The translations under genes were made by a program, and so were the position numbers. From assembly GCA_041678685.1 (NCBI GenBank), contig JBAYNV010000001.1:14611-78610 (forward strand): a DNA stretch of 64,000 bases. Reading direction: 5' to 3'. The DNA comes from DUPQ01 sp041678685. GTDB taxonomy: Bacteria > Bacillota > Clostridia > DUPQ01. This document shows, piece after piece, positions 53,940-62,174 of the stretch. The notes under the pieces were generated by a model. It was not told the DNA's origin, searched no databases, and saw only the letters and a list, made by a program, of their open reading frames with translations. Position 1 is the stretch's first letter, and each line of letters opens with the position of its first letter.

Positions 53940-54048
53940 GCATCTATGCATTGTTGCATCTATGCATTGTTGCATCTATGCATTGTTGCATCTATGCATT
54001 GTTGCATCTATGCATTGTTGCATCTATGCATTGTTGCATCTATGCATT
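53940..54048. repeat. 16-bp tandem repeat array, about 6.8 copies
   Basis: Seven starts of GCATCTATGCATTGTT spaced exactly 16 bases (53940, 53956, 53972, 53988, 54004, 54020, 54036). The full units are identical and the last is cut after 13 bases. A degenerate copy with a 1-base deletion lies at about 53926-53939. Each unit contains TGCAT-CT-ATGCA and ATGCA-TTGT-TGCAT dyads. The array fills the gap between the DUF6788-like stop codon and the glycosyltransferase ribosome site. Such perfect arrays change copy number by slippage. Confidence 0.95.
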
Positions 54049-54354
54049 TGCACTGATATCCTTAAAACGGTCGACCATATCCAGTTCCTTGTCGAGTTTC
54101 TTAAGGTCTTTCTCCAGATCCTGTCTTTTTTTAATTTGTGCTTTCAGTTCATCAATGGCATCGGATACTTTGCCTATGTATTTTGTTACGACTTTCTTGC
54201 CTTCTCTGTATTTCAGATACCAATACTCACGGGTACCCATTCTTTTCAGAGTAAGGCTGCCGCGCGGGAGCTTTGCTATCTGTTCACAGCAGCTGGCTCT
54301 CATTTGCAGTAATTGATATTTGTATTGTTCTACTATTTCGGTAAAAGCTTTCAT
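54040..54354 (-). CDS. DUF6788-like small protein, apparently leaderless
   Basis: 104 residues. N-terminal helix, a central beta motif (LPRGSLTLKRMGTREYWYLKYREGKKVVTKYIGK) of the kind seen in DUF6788 proteins, then a coiled-coil tail rich in K/D/E (about 65-95). Function unknown; the basic beta part could bind nucleic acid. The start at 54354 is placed by the promoter: its -10 box ends 7 bases upstream, so the mRNA should begin at or next to the ATG, and there is no ribosome site. The last codons and the stop fall within the terminal copy of the 16-bp repeat. Confidence 0.65.
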   Translation of the reverse strand: MKAFTEIVEQYKYQLLQMRASCCEQIAKLPRGSLTLKRMGTREYWYLKYREGKKVVTKYIGKVSDAIDELKAQIKKRQDLEKDLKKLDKELDMVDRFKDISANA

Positions 54355-54361
54355 ACGGCTG

Positions 54362-54390
54362 ATTATACCCAACAAAAACCGTAATGTCAA
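54362..54390 (-). promoter_or_regulatory. Perfect sigma-A promoter of the DUF6788-like gene
   Basis: Minus strand TTGACA (54390-54385), exactly 17 bases, TATAAT (54367-54362): full consensus at both boxes. The initiation point predicted 6-8 bases downstream coincides with the ATG at 54354. The promoter lies right after the epimerase stop. Confidence 0.85.
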
Positions 54391-54397
54391 CATGTTG
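54388..54397. promoter_or_regulatory. Palindrome overlapping the -35 box (possible operator)
   Basis: CAACATGTTG is a perfect 10-base palindrome that overlaps the first three bases of the consensus -35. A strong promoter with a dyad over its -35 often signals repression. No candidate repressor gene is adjacent, unless the small protein itself acts. Confidence 0.4.
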
Positions 54398-54408
54398 TGG
54401 GGTAAACC

Positions 54409-55629
54409 CTACAGCACAGGTCCTGCAGGTCTGTCTTTTATGATCGCATCCAGTATACTGTCACATATCATAAGGCATCTTGGCAGATGGAAAGGGCCTT
54501 TCCACATCGAGCCTTTCTGTGTATGCGATACGGTACCGTCACGGTGAAGATACCCATACCATTCGCCATATTCTGCATCAGAAAAATGGGTGAGAGAGTA
54601 ATCCGTTATCTTTTCGAACCATTCGGAATATTTCTCCTGCTTGGTTATCGCGTATGCATATAAGGCAGCTATCATCGCTTCATTGTGCACCCACCAGAGT
54701 TTCATGTCCCATTCAAGCTGTTCGCAGGGACGGCCGCTGATATCAGTGAAATAGTAAATGCCTCCGAACTGCTGGTCCCATCCAAGTTCCAAAGACCAGT
54801 CCAGTATGTTCAGAGCTTTTTTCATGAGTCCGTCATCATGGCGGTACAATGCTTCGTTCATCAGAAACCACGCGTTCTCGCATGAATGCCCTGGATTAAC
54901 GGTCCTTCCCGAAGGATTATCTATAAAGGAACCGTCTGCCGACACATTTTCAAGAACACAGTGAAGATCCGGTCTATAATGCAGACTTATCATTGCATCA
55001 GAGATCTCCTTTGCTATCCTTGCATAATATGAAGCCTTTTTTGTATTGCAGCGCCTCAATATCTGAGCCGTACTCAAAAGCACCATCAGTATTGCCGCCG
55101 CTCTTTCATCCCTTGTCCCGCTATATGTTTTTGGCGTTATCCTGTATGGATCATTTCCTGGGGTCCTGTACAGCATGAGGATCGTTTCAAAACACTTTTC
55201 TGCCTTTTCCCACGCTTTTTGGTCTTTTGTGACAGCATAATATTCAGCCATGCCTGCGGCATAAAAGCTTTCAGAAAACATGTATCTGCGCTTTCTAAGA
55301 GGTTTTCCTTCTCTTGTGACAGTAAAAAACATTCTGCCGTCGGTATCGACGCAGTATTTTTCAAGGAAATTCTTCCCTGTAACGGCAGCATCGAGCCACT
55401 GCGGTCTGGTCCCGTATTTTCTGCACAACGCGCTAAAGGTTATGAGCCCTCTTCCCTGGAACCATACTGATTTGTCATTGTTATAGCTTTTACCGTAACG
55501 GTCAACGGATGTTATATATCCGCCATGCTCCCTGTCTATAAGATCGCTGTTCATCCAGAAAGGCATCACATCGGTCAACAGGGTATCATGTAATTTTGCC
55601 TGATACAATTTTGCTTTTGATACATCCAT
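54409..55629 (-). CDS. AGE-family epimerase/isomerase
   Basis: 406 residues, (alpha/alpha)6-barrel of the N-acylglucosamine 2-epimerase family. Signature segments with the conserved histidines are present: NPGHSCENAWFL, LWWVHNEAM and KGPFHLPRC near the C-terminus. Family members interconvert N-acylglucosamine/N-acylmannosamine, mannose/glucose or cellobiose epimers. The exact sugar is not determined here. Co-transcribed with the zinc-ribbon gene 11 bases upstream. Confidence 0.88.
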   Translation of the reverse strand: MDVSKAKLYQAKLHDTLLTDVMPFWMNSDLIDREHGGYITSVDRYGKSYNNDKSVWFQGRGLITFSALCRKYGTRPQWLDAAVTGKNFLEKYCVDTDGRMFFTVTREGKPLRKRRYMFSESFYAAGMAEYYAVTKDQKAWEKAEKCFETILMLYRTPGNDPYRITPKTYSGTRDERAAAILMVLLSTAQILRRCNTKKASYYARIAKEISDAMISLHYRPDLHCVLENVSADGSFIDNPSGRTVNPGHSCENAWFLMNEALYRHDDGLMKKALNILDWSLELGWDQQFGGIYYFTDISGRPCEQLEWDMKLWWVHNEAMIAALYAYAITKQEKYSEWFEKITDYSLTHFSDAEYGEWYGYLHRDGTVSHTQKGSMWKGPFHLPRCLMICDSILDAIIKDRPAGPVL

Positions 55630-55640
55630 ATACTGTCACC

Positions 55641-55850
55641 TCAGGCATCATAATCGTGTTTAAAGCCGCAATTCCCGCAGCAGTATGTTTTTGTTTTCTT
55701 GCCCAGAGCTCCGCCTACCAGGCCTACAGGTCCGAATATGACCGCGCCTAAAGCGGCTTTACCTACACTGAAGCCTTTGTTGGATGTGTCAACAAGCTTC
55801 CATTTGTCATATTCATTACACATCGGGCATGTGAAAGGTGCTTTTGCCAT
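55641..55850 (-). CDS. Small zinc-ribbon protein with glycine-rich hydrophobic hairpin
   Basis: 69 residues. CPMC near the N-terminus and CGNC near the C-terminus form a probable zinc-binding pair. Between them lies a Gly-rich hydrophobic stretch (GKAALGAVIFGPVGLVGGALG) like a glycine zipper. AAGGAG 8 bases before the ATG decides the start; a longer frame to 55931 has none. First gene of the unit that includes the epimerase. Function unknown; membrane insertion of the zipper is possible. Confidence 0.75.
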   Translation of the reverse strand: MAKAPFTCPMCNEYDKWKLVDTSNKGFSVGKAALGAVIFGPVGLVGGALGKKTKTYCCGNCGFKHDYDA

Positions 55851-55878
55851 GATCATTCTCCTTATTTGTATATCTATA

Positions 55879-55907
55879 TATATATATTCTGCTGTAAAAT
55901 TATGCAA
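55879..55907 (-). promoter_or_regulatory. Possible promoter of the zinc-ribbon/epimerase unit
   Basis: Minus strand TTGCAT (55907-55902), 17 bases, TATATA (55884-55879), in the divergent gap with citrate synthase. I see no comparably good promoter for the plus strand here. Confidence 0.42.
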
Positions 55908-55997
55908 CATATTTTTATGGTCGCCGGACATGCGGTACTACCCAAACCATATGTTTCGTGATATTATATGCAGTAATCAAAATGTATGGAGCGGATA

Positions 55998-57368
55998 ATG
56001 ATCAGGTTTGAGGATATACTTGCACAAAGTGACAAAGAGATCACGAAATTAAGCGAACAGGCTTATGCATGCGACATTATAGAAAACGAATTGTTTGAAA
56101 AATACAACGTTTACAGGGGTTTACGTGATAACAGAGGCGTAGGCGTCATAACAGGCCTTACAGAGATATCCGAAATGAACGGTTTTGCCACAAACGAAAA
56201 GGGTGAAAGAGTGCCGATCGAAGGAGTCATGTTCTATAGGGGCATAAACATATATGAGATCATTGACGGATTGATGAAAGACAAACGCTTCGGATATGAG
56301 GAATGCGCTTATCTTCTTCTTTGCGGGAAACTGCCGGATACGCAGGAGCTCAAGGATTTCTGCAGCCTTCTGTCAGGCTTCCGCATGCTTCCGGAAAGCT
56401 TTGTCAGGGATGTCATTTTAAAAGCTCCTTCAAAGGATCTTATGAATGCGCTCTCAAGAAGCATCCTTACACTATATTCATATGATGATAATGCTGATGA
56501 CATATCAATAAAAAATGTCTTCCGGCAGTCCATACAGCTCATAGCGATGATGCCGCTTCTTGCCGTATACAGTTATCAGGCATACAAGCATTACCATCTC
56601 AACGAGAATCTGCATATACGTCAGCCGGATCCGGCATTGTCCACCGCTGAAAACATACTTTACATGCTTAAAGGCACTGACGGTTATACAAAGGAACAGG
56701 CACAGATACTTGACATATGCATGGTACTTCAGGCTGAACACGGCGGAGGCAACAACTCTACGTTCACTACTCATGTCGTCACATCGTCAGGCACCGATAC
56801 CTATTCATGCGTATCCGCATCATTAGGTTCATTGAAAGGCCCGCGTCACGGCGGCGCTAACCTGAAAGTAGTCCAGATGATGAATGACATACTGGAGCAT
56901 GTTGATGAACTGACTGATGATAATATATGCGCATATGTCCAGAAGATACTTAAAAAAGAAGCTTTTGACAGATCAGGCCTCATATATGGCCTGGGGCATG
57001 CAGTATATTCCCTGTCCGACCCCAGAGCAAACATATTACGCGAACAGGTCGAGTCATTCATGCGCGACAAACCCAAAGACAGGCAGTATGTGCTGTACAG
57101 CAAACTTCAGAAACTTGCTCCGCAGGTGATCATAAAAAACAGGACTCTCACAAGAGATGTGAACATCAATATCGACTATTATTCCGGTTATGTATACAGT
57201 ATATTGAATATCCCGCAGGAGTTATATACTCCCATATTCGCCATATCCCGTATAATAGGCTGGTCAGCCCACAGGATCGAGGAACTTGCAAACAACGGCA
57301 AGATAATACGTCCCGCTTACATCGCCGTTGCTAAAAGGAAGGACTATGTCGCTCTCGAAGACAGATGA
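55998..57368 (+). CDS. gltA: Citrate synthase (Si-type)
   Basis: 456 residues, the type common in clostridia. It condenses oxaloacetate and acetyl-CoA. Catalytic triad visible: His in GPRHGGAN, His in GLGHAVYSLSDPRA and Asp in NIDYYSGYVY. The start at 55998 has GGAG 6 bases upstream. An in-frame ATG at 55986 lacks one. No aconitase or isocitrate dehydrogenase gene is adjacent. The symbol reflects the family. Confidence 0.93.
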   Translation: MIRFEDILAQSDKEITKLSEQAYACDIIENELFEKYNVYRGLRDNRGVGVITGLTEISEMNGFATNEKGERVPIEGVMFYRGINIYEIIDGLMKDKRFGYEECAYLLLCGKLPDTQELKDFCSLLSGFRMLPESFVRDVILKAPSKDLMNALSRSILTLYSYDDNADDISIKNVFRQSIQLIAMMPLLAVYSYQAYKHYHLNENLHIRQPDPALSTAENILYMLKGTDGYTKEQAQILDICMVLQAEHGGGNNSTFTTHVVTSSGTDTYSCVSASLGSLKGPRHGGANLKVVQMMNDILEHVDELTDDNICAYVQKILKKEAFDRSGLIYGLGHAVYSLSDPRANILREQVESFMRDKPKDRQYVLYSKLQKLAPQVIIKNRTLTRDVNINIDYYSGYVYSILNIPQELYTPIFAISRIIGWSAHRIEELANNGKIIRPAYIAVAKRKDYVALEDR

Positions 57369-57387
57369 TATCTTCCTCTTTTTAATG

Positions 57388-57415
57388 TTGCAACGTCTGT
57401 CATTTAAGGTATAAT
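57388..57415 (+). promoter_or_regulatory. Sigma-A promoter of the AEC permease
   Basis: TTGCAA (57388-57393), 16 bases, TATAAT (57410-57415), only 9 bases before the ATG at 57425. The mRNA would have a leader of 1-3 nt or none. Confidence 0.65.
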
Positions 57416-57424
57416 ACCGATATT

Positions 57425-58318
57425 ATGGTTATTGTGTTGTTTATCATCATGTTAATAGGGTTGCTTCTGGGCAAAATGAAAGTCGTAAGCGGTGAAGCGA
57501 AGAATTGCCTGTCTTTCATTATAATAAACGTTTCCATGCCTATGATGATAGTATCCTCATGCGACTTTGAATTCACCGATGAAACTAAGGCAGCTGCTTT
57601 ATGGGTCGTCATCATAGCGGCTGCGATCTTCATATTTTCAATACTTCTGGCCACGATACTGTTTAAAAAAGAAGCGTTAAGATGCGCCACCGTATTTTCG
57701 AATGCAGGATATATGGGACTGCCTGTGCTCGATTCCATTCTAGGACCGACAGGCCTGTTTTTAGGAGCTATATTCCAGATGGTATTCCATCTTTTCCTGT
57801 GGACATATGGTATTTCGTTATACACAAAGTCAAACAGATTCTCTGATTCACTGAAGAAGATAATAAACCCTTCCCTTATAGCCGTAGTGATAGGCGTTGT
57901 TATAATGTTCACGGATTTTGATATACCCGATGCGATAAGCACGGTGCTTGAGCTTATGGGCGGGCTTACGACTCCCCTTTCCATGCTCCTTATAGGGTCC
58001 ACTCTGGCTGAGGTAAACTTCAAAGAAATATTCCGTATAAAGGAAATATATATCGTCACGGCTATAAGACTGATAATAATACCGGCATCGGTCCTTCTGT
58101 TCCTTTTATTCCCTAATATCCCGAGGATCGCTATATATATCGTGTTCATAATAAACGCGATGCCTTCCGCCGCTGTTTCAGGGATCTTAGCCCTCAAATA
58201 CAAAAAGGATGAGAAACTTGCTTCTTCGATAGTTGCTTTCTCCACCCTTGTATCTATCGTTACGGTATTTCTCATCACGGAAGTATTCGATTTTGCATCC
58301 ATACTGGCTCTGATATAG
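57425..58318 (+). CDS. AEC-family permease (auxin efflux carrier type)
   Basis: 297 residues, about ten membrane helices in two halves. NAGYMGLPV (conserved after helix 4) and the NAMPSAAVSGILA segment near residue 240 are typical. Family members export or import malate, amino acids or other small carboxylates in bacteria. The start is near the first helix and lacks a ribosome site; the promoter position suggests leaderless translation. Confidence 0.82.
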   Translation: MVIVLFIIMLIGLLLGKMKVVSGEAKNCLSFIIINVSMPMMIVSSCDFEFTDETKAAALWVVIIAAAIFIFSILLATILFKKEALRCATVFSNAGYMGLPVLDSILGPTGLFLGAIFQMVFHLFLWTYGISLYTKSNRFSDSLKKIINPSLIAVVIGVVIMFTDFDIPDAISTVLELMGGLTTPLSMLLIGSTLAEVNFKEIFRIKEIYIVTAIRLIIIPASVLLFLLFPNIPRIAIYIVFIINAMPSAAVSGILALKYKKDEKLASSIVAFSTLVSIVTVFLITEVFDFASILALI

Positions 58319-58465
58319 GCTTACTTCCATGCTGTGTAAATAAAGTAAATACTTATCTTGTTGTATCATATGATCGTGTTTGGTATATGAAAATCCCTGT
58401 TTTCTGGTTTTTTCAGATACATCATGTTTTTTATTCATATATGCACCTGTTTTATTCAACAATGT

Positions 58466-58493
58466 TTGACACTTACCGATTAAGATATATAAT
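58466..58493 (+). promoter_or_regulatory. Sigma-A promoter of the maltodextrin operon
   Basis: TTGACA (58466-58471), 16 bases, TATAAT (58488-58493), 53 bases before the lipoprotein start, which has an AGGAGG ribosome site. I see no clear cre box. The rest of the 227-base gap from 58319 holds only a weak stem near 58389. Confidence 0.75.
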
Positions 58494-58545
58494 TTAATTA
58501 AGGAAAAAAAGTTAATACATCCATATTTCTTTACAGGAGGATAAT

Positions 58546-59886
58546 ATGAGAATCAGAAAATCTATTAAGCTAATGGCACTGCTGCTGGCTCTTTGCATGT
58601 TTATGACATTTTTCGCCGGCTGCACATCAAACAAAGAACCTCTTACGATCTGGGTAGGTGTAGAATCCGTGGATTTCTATACTGCAAAGATGGCGGAGTA
58701 TGTCGCAAACTACAAAGCAACGACCGGTGAAGCATTCCCATACGAAGTGGTCGTGCAGGGCGTTGACTCAGCTTCGGCTGCAGGAAAGGCCTCCGATGAC
58801 CTGGACGCCGCTGCTGATATCTTTACTGTGCCCCATGATAATATCGGAAAACTGACGGCAGGTTCTTCGGCTATCGCACCCGTAAGGAGCGAAGCATTGC
58901 TCGCACAGATCAATGCGGACAATCCCGATGCCTTTCTGAATGTCATAGACATGACCGTTCAGGGAACAGAATATACATTCGGTGTCCCATATATAGCCCA
59001 GTCGCTTGTTCTCATGTACAACACCAAGTACCTTTCCGCTGAAGATGTAAAGACATGGGAAGGCATTTGGAAAGTCGCAAAGGATAACGATAAGCAGTCA
59101 TTATCCCTTATGGGTACAGGCGGATACCTCGACTCTTTCCTCACACTGGCTACAAATGCCGCTACCGGTGAGTCAACCGCTAAGATCTATGCTGACGGTT
59201 CTACTGAAGACTGCTATTTCACAGGTGATGATACAGTAGCGGTAATGCAGTGGGGCCAAAGATTCTTCACTGACGATAACGGAGGCGGGATGCCTACGGA
59301 CTCAGGCTGGGAGATCGAACTAAGGGACGAGATATCTTTGAGCCTTATAGGCGGAGCATGGAAATACAATGCGGCAAAGGCCGCCCTTGGTGAAAACCTT
59401 GGTATTGCCATCCTTCCGACATTTACAGTCACGGAAGCGGACGTTTCCGGGACATCGATCGAAGCAGGTACAGTATTCCAGAGCGGCTCTTTCACTGACT
59501 GTAAGGTTTTCGTAATGAAAAAAGGCAGCGACAAGGCAGATTATCTTGAAGACATCCTTCTTTTCCTTTCAAGCAAGGAGGTTCAGGAACAGTCGTTCAT
59601 AGAATGCGCAAACCTTCCATCGTACAAGAATGCTATGAATGAATTCGCTTCCATGCAGGCGGACAGCATTGAAGCGGTTCTTGCAGCAAGACAGCTGGAA
59701 ATGTTCGAATACGGGATCCCTCAGCCTTTCGGACCTATGCCTCAAAACTTCTACTTTTACTCCAAGGGAGCTCCCGACCTTATAAAAGAGATCCTGGAGA
59801 ACAAGGACGGACTGTTCGGAACGACAACTGCAATAAAAGCACAGCTTCAGGCAATCGAGAACATCTGGAAAACAGGGGAAAAATAG
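58546..59886 (+). CDS. Maltodextrin-type ABC transporter binding lipoprotein
   Basis: 446 residues. Signal peptide with lipobox FAGC, lipidated Cys26. The mature part is a family 1 (MalE-like) solute-binding protein (LTIWVGVESVDFY; DIFTVPHDNIGKL; GVPYIAQSLVLMYNTKYL). It captures maltose or maltodextrins at the membrane. The substrate is supported by the downstream GH13 amylase and MalF/MalG-like permeases. Confidence 0.9.
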   Translation: MRIRKSIKLMALLLALCMFMTFFAGCTSNKEPLTIWVGVESVDFYTAKMAEYVANYKATTGEAFPYEVVVQGVDSASAAGKASDDLDAAADIFTVPHDNIGKLTAGSSAIAPVRSEALLAQINADNPDAFLNVIDMTVQGTEYTFGVPYIAQSLVLMYNTKYLSAEDVKTWEGIWKVAKDNDKQSLSLMGTGGYLDSFLTLATNAATGESTAKIYADGSTEDCYFTGDDTVAVMQWGQRFFTDDNGGGMPTDSGWEIELRDEISLSLIGGAWKYNAAKAALGENLGIAILPTFTVTEADVSGTSIEAGTVFQSGSFTDCKVFVMKKGSDKADYLEDILLFLSSKEVQEQSFIECANLPSYKNAMNEFASMQADSIEAVLAARQLEMFEYGIPQPFGPMPQNFYFYSKGAPDLIKEILENKDGLFGTTTAIKAQLQAIENIWKTGEK

Positions 59887-59916
59887 AGGTTAAGGCCTAT
59901 ACGAAAGGGGGCGTAC

Positions 59917-61284
59917 ATGGAAAAACTTATAAAACCGTTCGTGAGATTTTACAGAAGATTTATAGACGGCAGTATCGGTACTAAAATGTCCCACTTCATA
60001 ATGGGTGCGGGCAACATATACCACGGCCAGATAATAAAGGGGATCATATACTTCCTGATACAGGCCGCATATGCGCTTTTCATGATCACCTGCCCGGAAG
60101 TCAACAGCACGCCGCTGGGATACAAGGCATTTATCAACATAATCACCTTAGGTACTAAAGAGGGCGATATTTTCACTGCTGCTGAAAACTCCATGCTCAT
60201 GCTTTTATTCGGGGTCGTAACGATAGGCATCACTCTTATGTATCTGTTCGTATATAATTCAGGTATAAAGAGCTCATATAAAGCCGATAAAGATATAAAA
60301 GAACACAGCCGCGTGACCACATTCAGACAGGACTTAAAGGAGTTGTCCGGCAGCCGTTTTTACATAACGATGCTCACTCCTGCTACATTAGGTGTGGTCA
60401 TGTTCACTCTCCTTCCTACCATATTCATGATACTCATTGCCTTCACCAACTACGACAAGGAGCATCAGGCAGGTTTAAAGCTGTTTGACTGGGTCGGATT
60501 CGATAACTTCATAGCCATATTCACAAACCCCGGCGGTGAGATCTCAGCAAGATTTCTTCCCGTACTTGGATGGACTCTTATCTGGGCATTCTTTGCGACC
60601 TTCCTAAACTACTTCGGAGGGGTGCTGCTTGCGCTGCTGATAAACAAGAAGGGGCTTAAAGGCAAGAAGATATTCCGTGCGATATTCGTACTTACTATAG
60701 CCATTCCGCAGTTCATTTCGCTTCTGGCAATGAGAAACCTAATAGGTGAATACGGACCGATGCAGAATTTCATGCTAAAGATCGGGTTGCTTTCGGAACC
60801 GATGTCTTTTCTTGCGAATGCGTCAAATGTATGGATAGCCAGGATAACGATCATACTCATCAACCTGTGGGTCGGGATCCCTTACTCGATGCTTCTGGCA
60901 TCAGGCGCGATAATGAATATTCCGGTAAGCCTTTACGAAGCGGCAAGGATAGACGGGGCGAGGAATTTCACGATCTTAAGAAAGATCACCATGCCATATA
61001 TCATTTTCATAACTACGCCTTATCTTATCTCTTCGTTTGTAGGAAATATAACCAGTTTCAATATCATATATCTGCTGACGGCAGGACAGCCTAAAGTAAC
61101 AGGCGGGTATATTGCAGGAGGCACCGACCTTCTGGTGACCTGGCTGTATAAGCTGACGATCGATGAGCAGCAATACAACTTAGGAGCCGTTATAGGCATA
61201 CTTACCTTCCTGATCACATCGACAGTGACATTAGTGACTTATCGCAGATCCAAATCATATAAAGAGGAGGATGCTTTCCAATGA
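59917..61284 (+). CDS. MalF-like ABC sugar permease
   Basis: 455 residues. The extended N-terminus has about three membrane segments before the six-helix core, as in MalF. The EAA loop reads EAARIDGARNFTILRKITMP. Forms the translocation channel with the MalG-like partner. It overlaps the next gene by 4 bases (ATGA). No ATPase gene is in the operon, so a shared MsmX/MsmK-type ATPase is presumably used. Confidence 0.92.
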   Translation: MEKLIKPFVRFYRRFIDGSIGTKMSHFIMGAGNIYHGQIIKGIIYFLIQAAYALFMITCPEVNSTPLGYKAFINIITLGTKEGDIFTAAENSMLMLLFGVVTIGITLMYLFVYNSGIKSSYKADKDIKEHSRVTTFRQDLKELSGSRFYITMLTPATLGVVMFTLLPTIFMILIAFTNYDKEHQAGLKLFDWVGFDNFIAIFTNPGGEISARFLPVLGWTLIWAFFATFLNYFGGVLLALLINKKGLKGKKIFRAIFVLTIAIPQFISLLAMRNLIGEYGPMQNFMLKIGLLSEPMSFLANASNVWIARITIILINLWVGIPYSMLLASGAIMNIPVSLYEAARIDGARNFTILRKITMPYIIFITTPYLISSFVGNITSFNIIYLLTAGQPKVTGGYIAGGTDLLVTWLYKLTIDEQQYNLGAVIGILTFLITSTVTLVTYRRSKSYKEEDAFQ

Positions 61285-62174
61285 ACAAAACAGCAAAAAC
61301 TAAATTTCTTAATCAGACAAGAACAGAGAAAATATCGAGGATCGGTACATATATACTGCTCACGGCTTTATGCATAATGTGGCTATATCCGATAATATGG
61401 ATAGTACTCAATGCTTTCCGTACCGAGTTCAATGCGGACGGCACTATGGTAGGGACTGTCGTGTCCCACTACTGGCCTAAACAGTTCGGTCTGGACAACT
61501 TCAGAGAACTGTTCACAAACACGTATTTCCCGAAGTGGTTCATGAATACTCTCTTCGTGGCAGTTTTCTCCTGCATACTATCGACAATACTCACGCTTTC
61601 GGTAGCGTATGTGATGAGCAAGATGAAATTCAAACTAAGAAAACCATTCATGAATATTGCGATAATAATGGGCCTGTTCCCCGGATTCATGTCCATGATA
61701 GCCATTTACTACATTCTGAAGGCTCTGGGACTCACACAGACTCTGGCAGCGCTCATACTGTGTTACTCTGCAGGTGCCGGACTGGGCTTCTATGTAGGAA
61801 AAGGCTTCTTCGATACGGTCCCGAATGCGCTCGTTGAAGCGGCAAGGATAGACGGAGCTGATGAAGCACGTATCTTTGTGTCTGTCATCTTACCCATAAG
61901 CAAACCCACCATCGTATACACAGCCCTTATGAGCTTCATGGCGCCCTGGATGGACTTCATATTCGCAAGAGTAATACTTGGAGAGCAGAATACTGAACTG
62001 CACACCGTAGCCGTAGGCCTGTACTACATGATGTACGGCCAGATAGTGGATACCTCACGGTTCACTGTATTTACCGCAGGGTGCGTATGTGTCGCTATAC
62101 CTATAGTGGCGCTGTTCATGTGGCTTCAGAAGTACTATATAGAAGGAACAACGGCAGGTTCGGTGAAAGGATAA
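61281..62174 (+). CDS. MalG-like ABC sugar permease
   Basis: 297 residues, six membrane segments, EAA loop EAARIDGADEARIFVSVILPISKP. Pairs with the MalF-like permease. Shares one base with the amylase start (TAATG). Confidence 0.93.
   Translation: MNKTAKTKFLNQTRTEKISRIGTYILLTALCIMWLYPIIWIVLNAFRTEFNADGTMVGTVVSHYWPKQFGLDNFRELFTNTYFPKWFMNTLFVAVFSCILSTILTLSVAYVMSKMKFKLRKPFMNIAIIMGLFPGFMSMIAIYYILKALGLTQTLAALILCYSAGAGLGFYVGKGFFDTVPNALVEAARIDGADEARIFVSVILPISKPTIVYTALMSFMAPWMDFIFARVILGEQNTELHTVAVGLYYMMYGQIVDTSRFTVFTAGCVCVAIPIVALFMWLQKYYIEGTTAGSVKG

Noticed and set aside
53940..54048. CRISPR-like array
   Set aside because: The units are contiguous with no spacers, and 16 bases is too short. It is a simple tandem repeat.
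53894..54316. Plus-strand open frame across the tandem repeats giving a periodic Cys/His/Leu-rich peptide
   Set aside because: The periodicity is a by-product of the 16-base unit read in three frames. There is no ribosome site, and it is antisense to the DUF6788-like gene.
57400..58302. 300-codon minus-strand frame opposite the AEC permease
   Set aside because: The plus-strand frame has a clear permease sequence and promoter. The antisense frame has no recognisable features or ribosome site.
58389..58413. Terminator after the AEC permease
   Set aside because: The stem (GAAAA/TTTTC) is only five A-T-rich pairs with a distant T-run, too weak to call.
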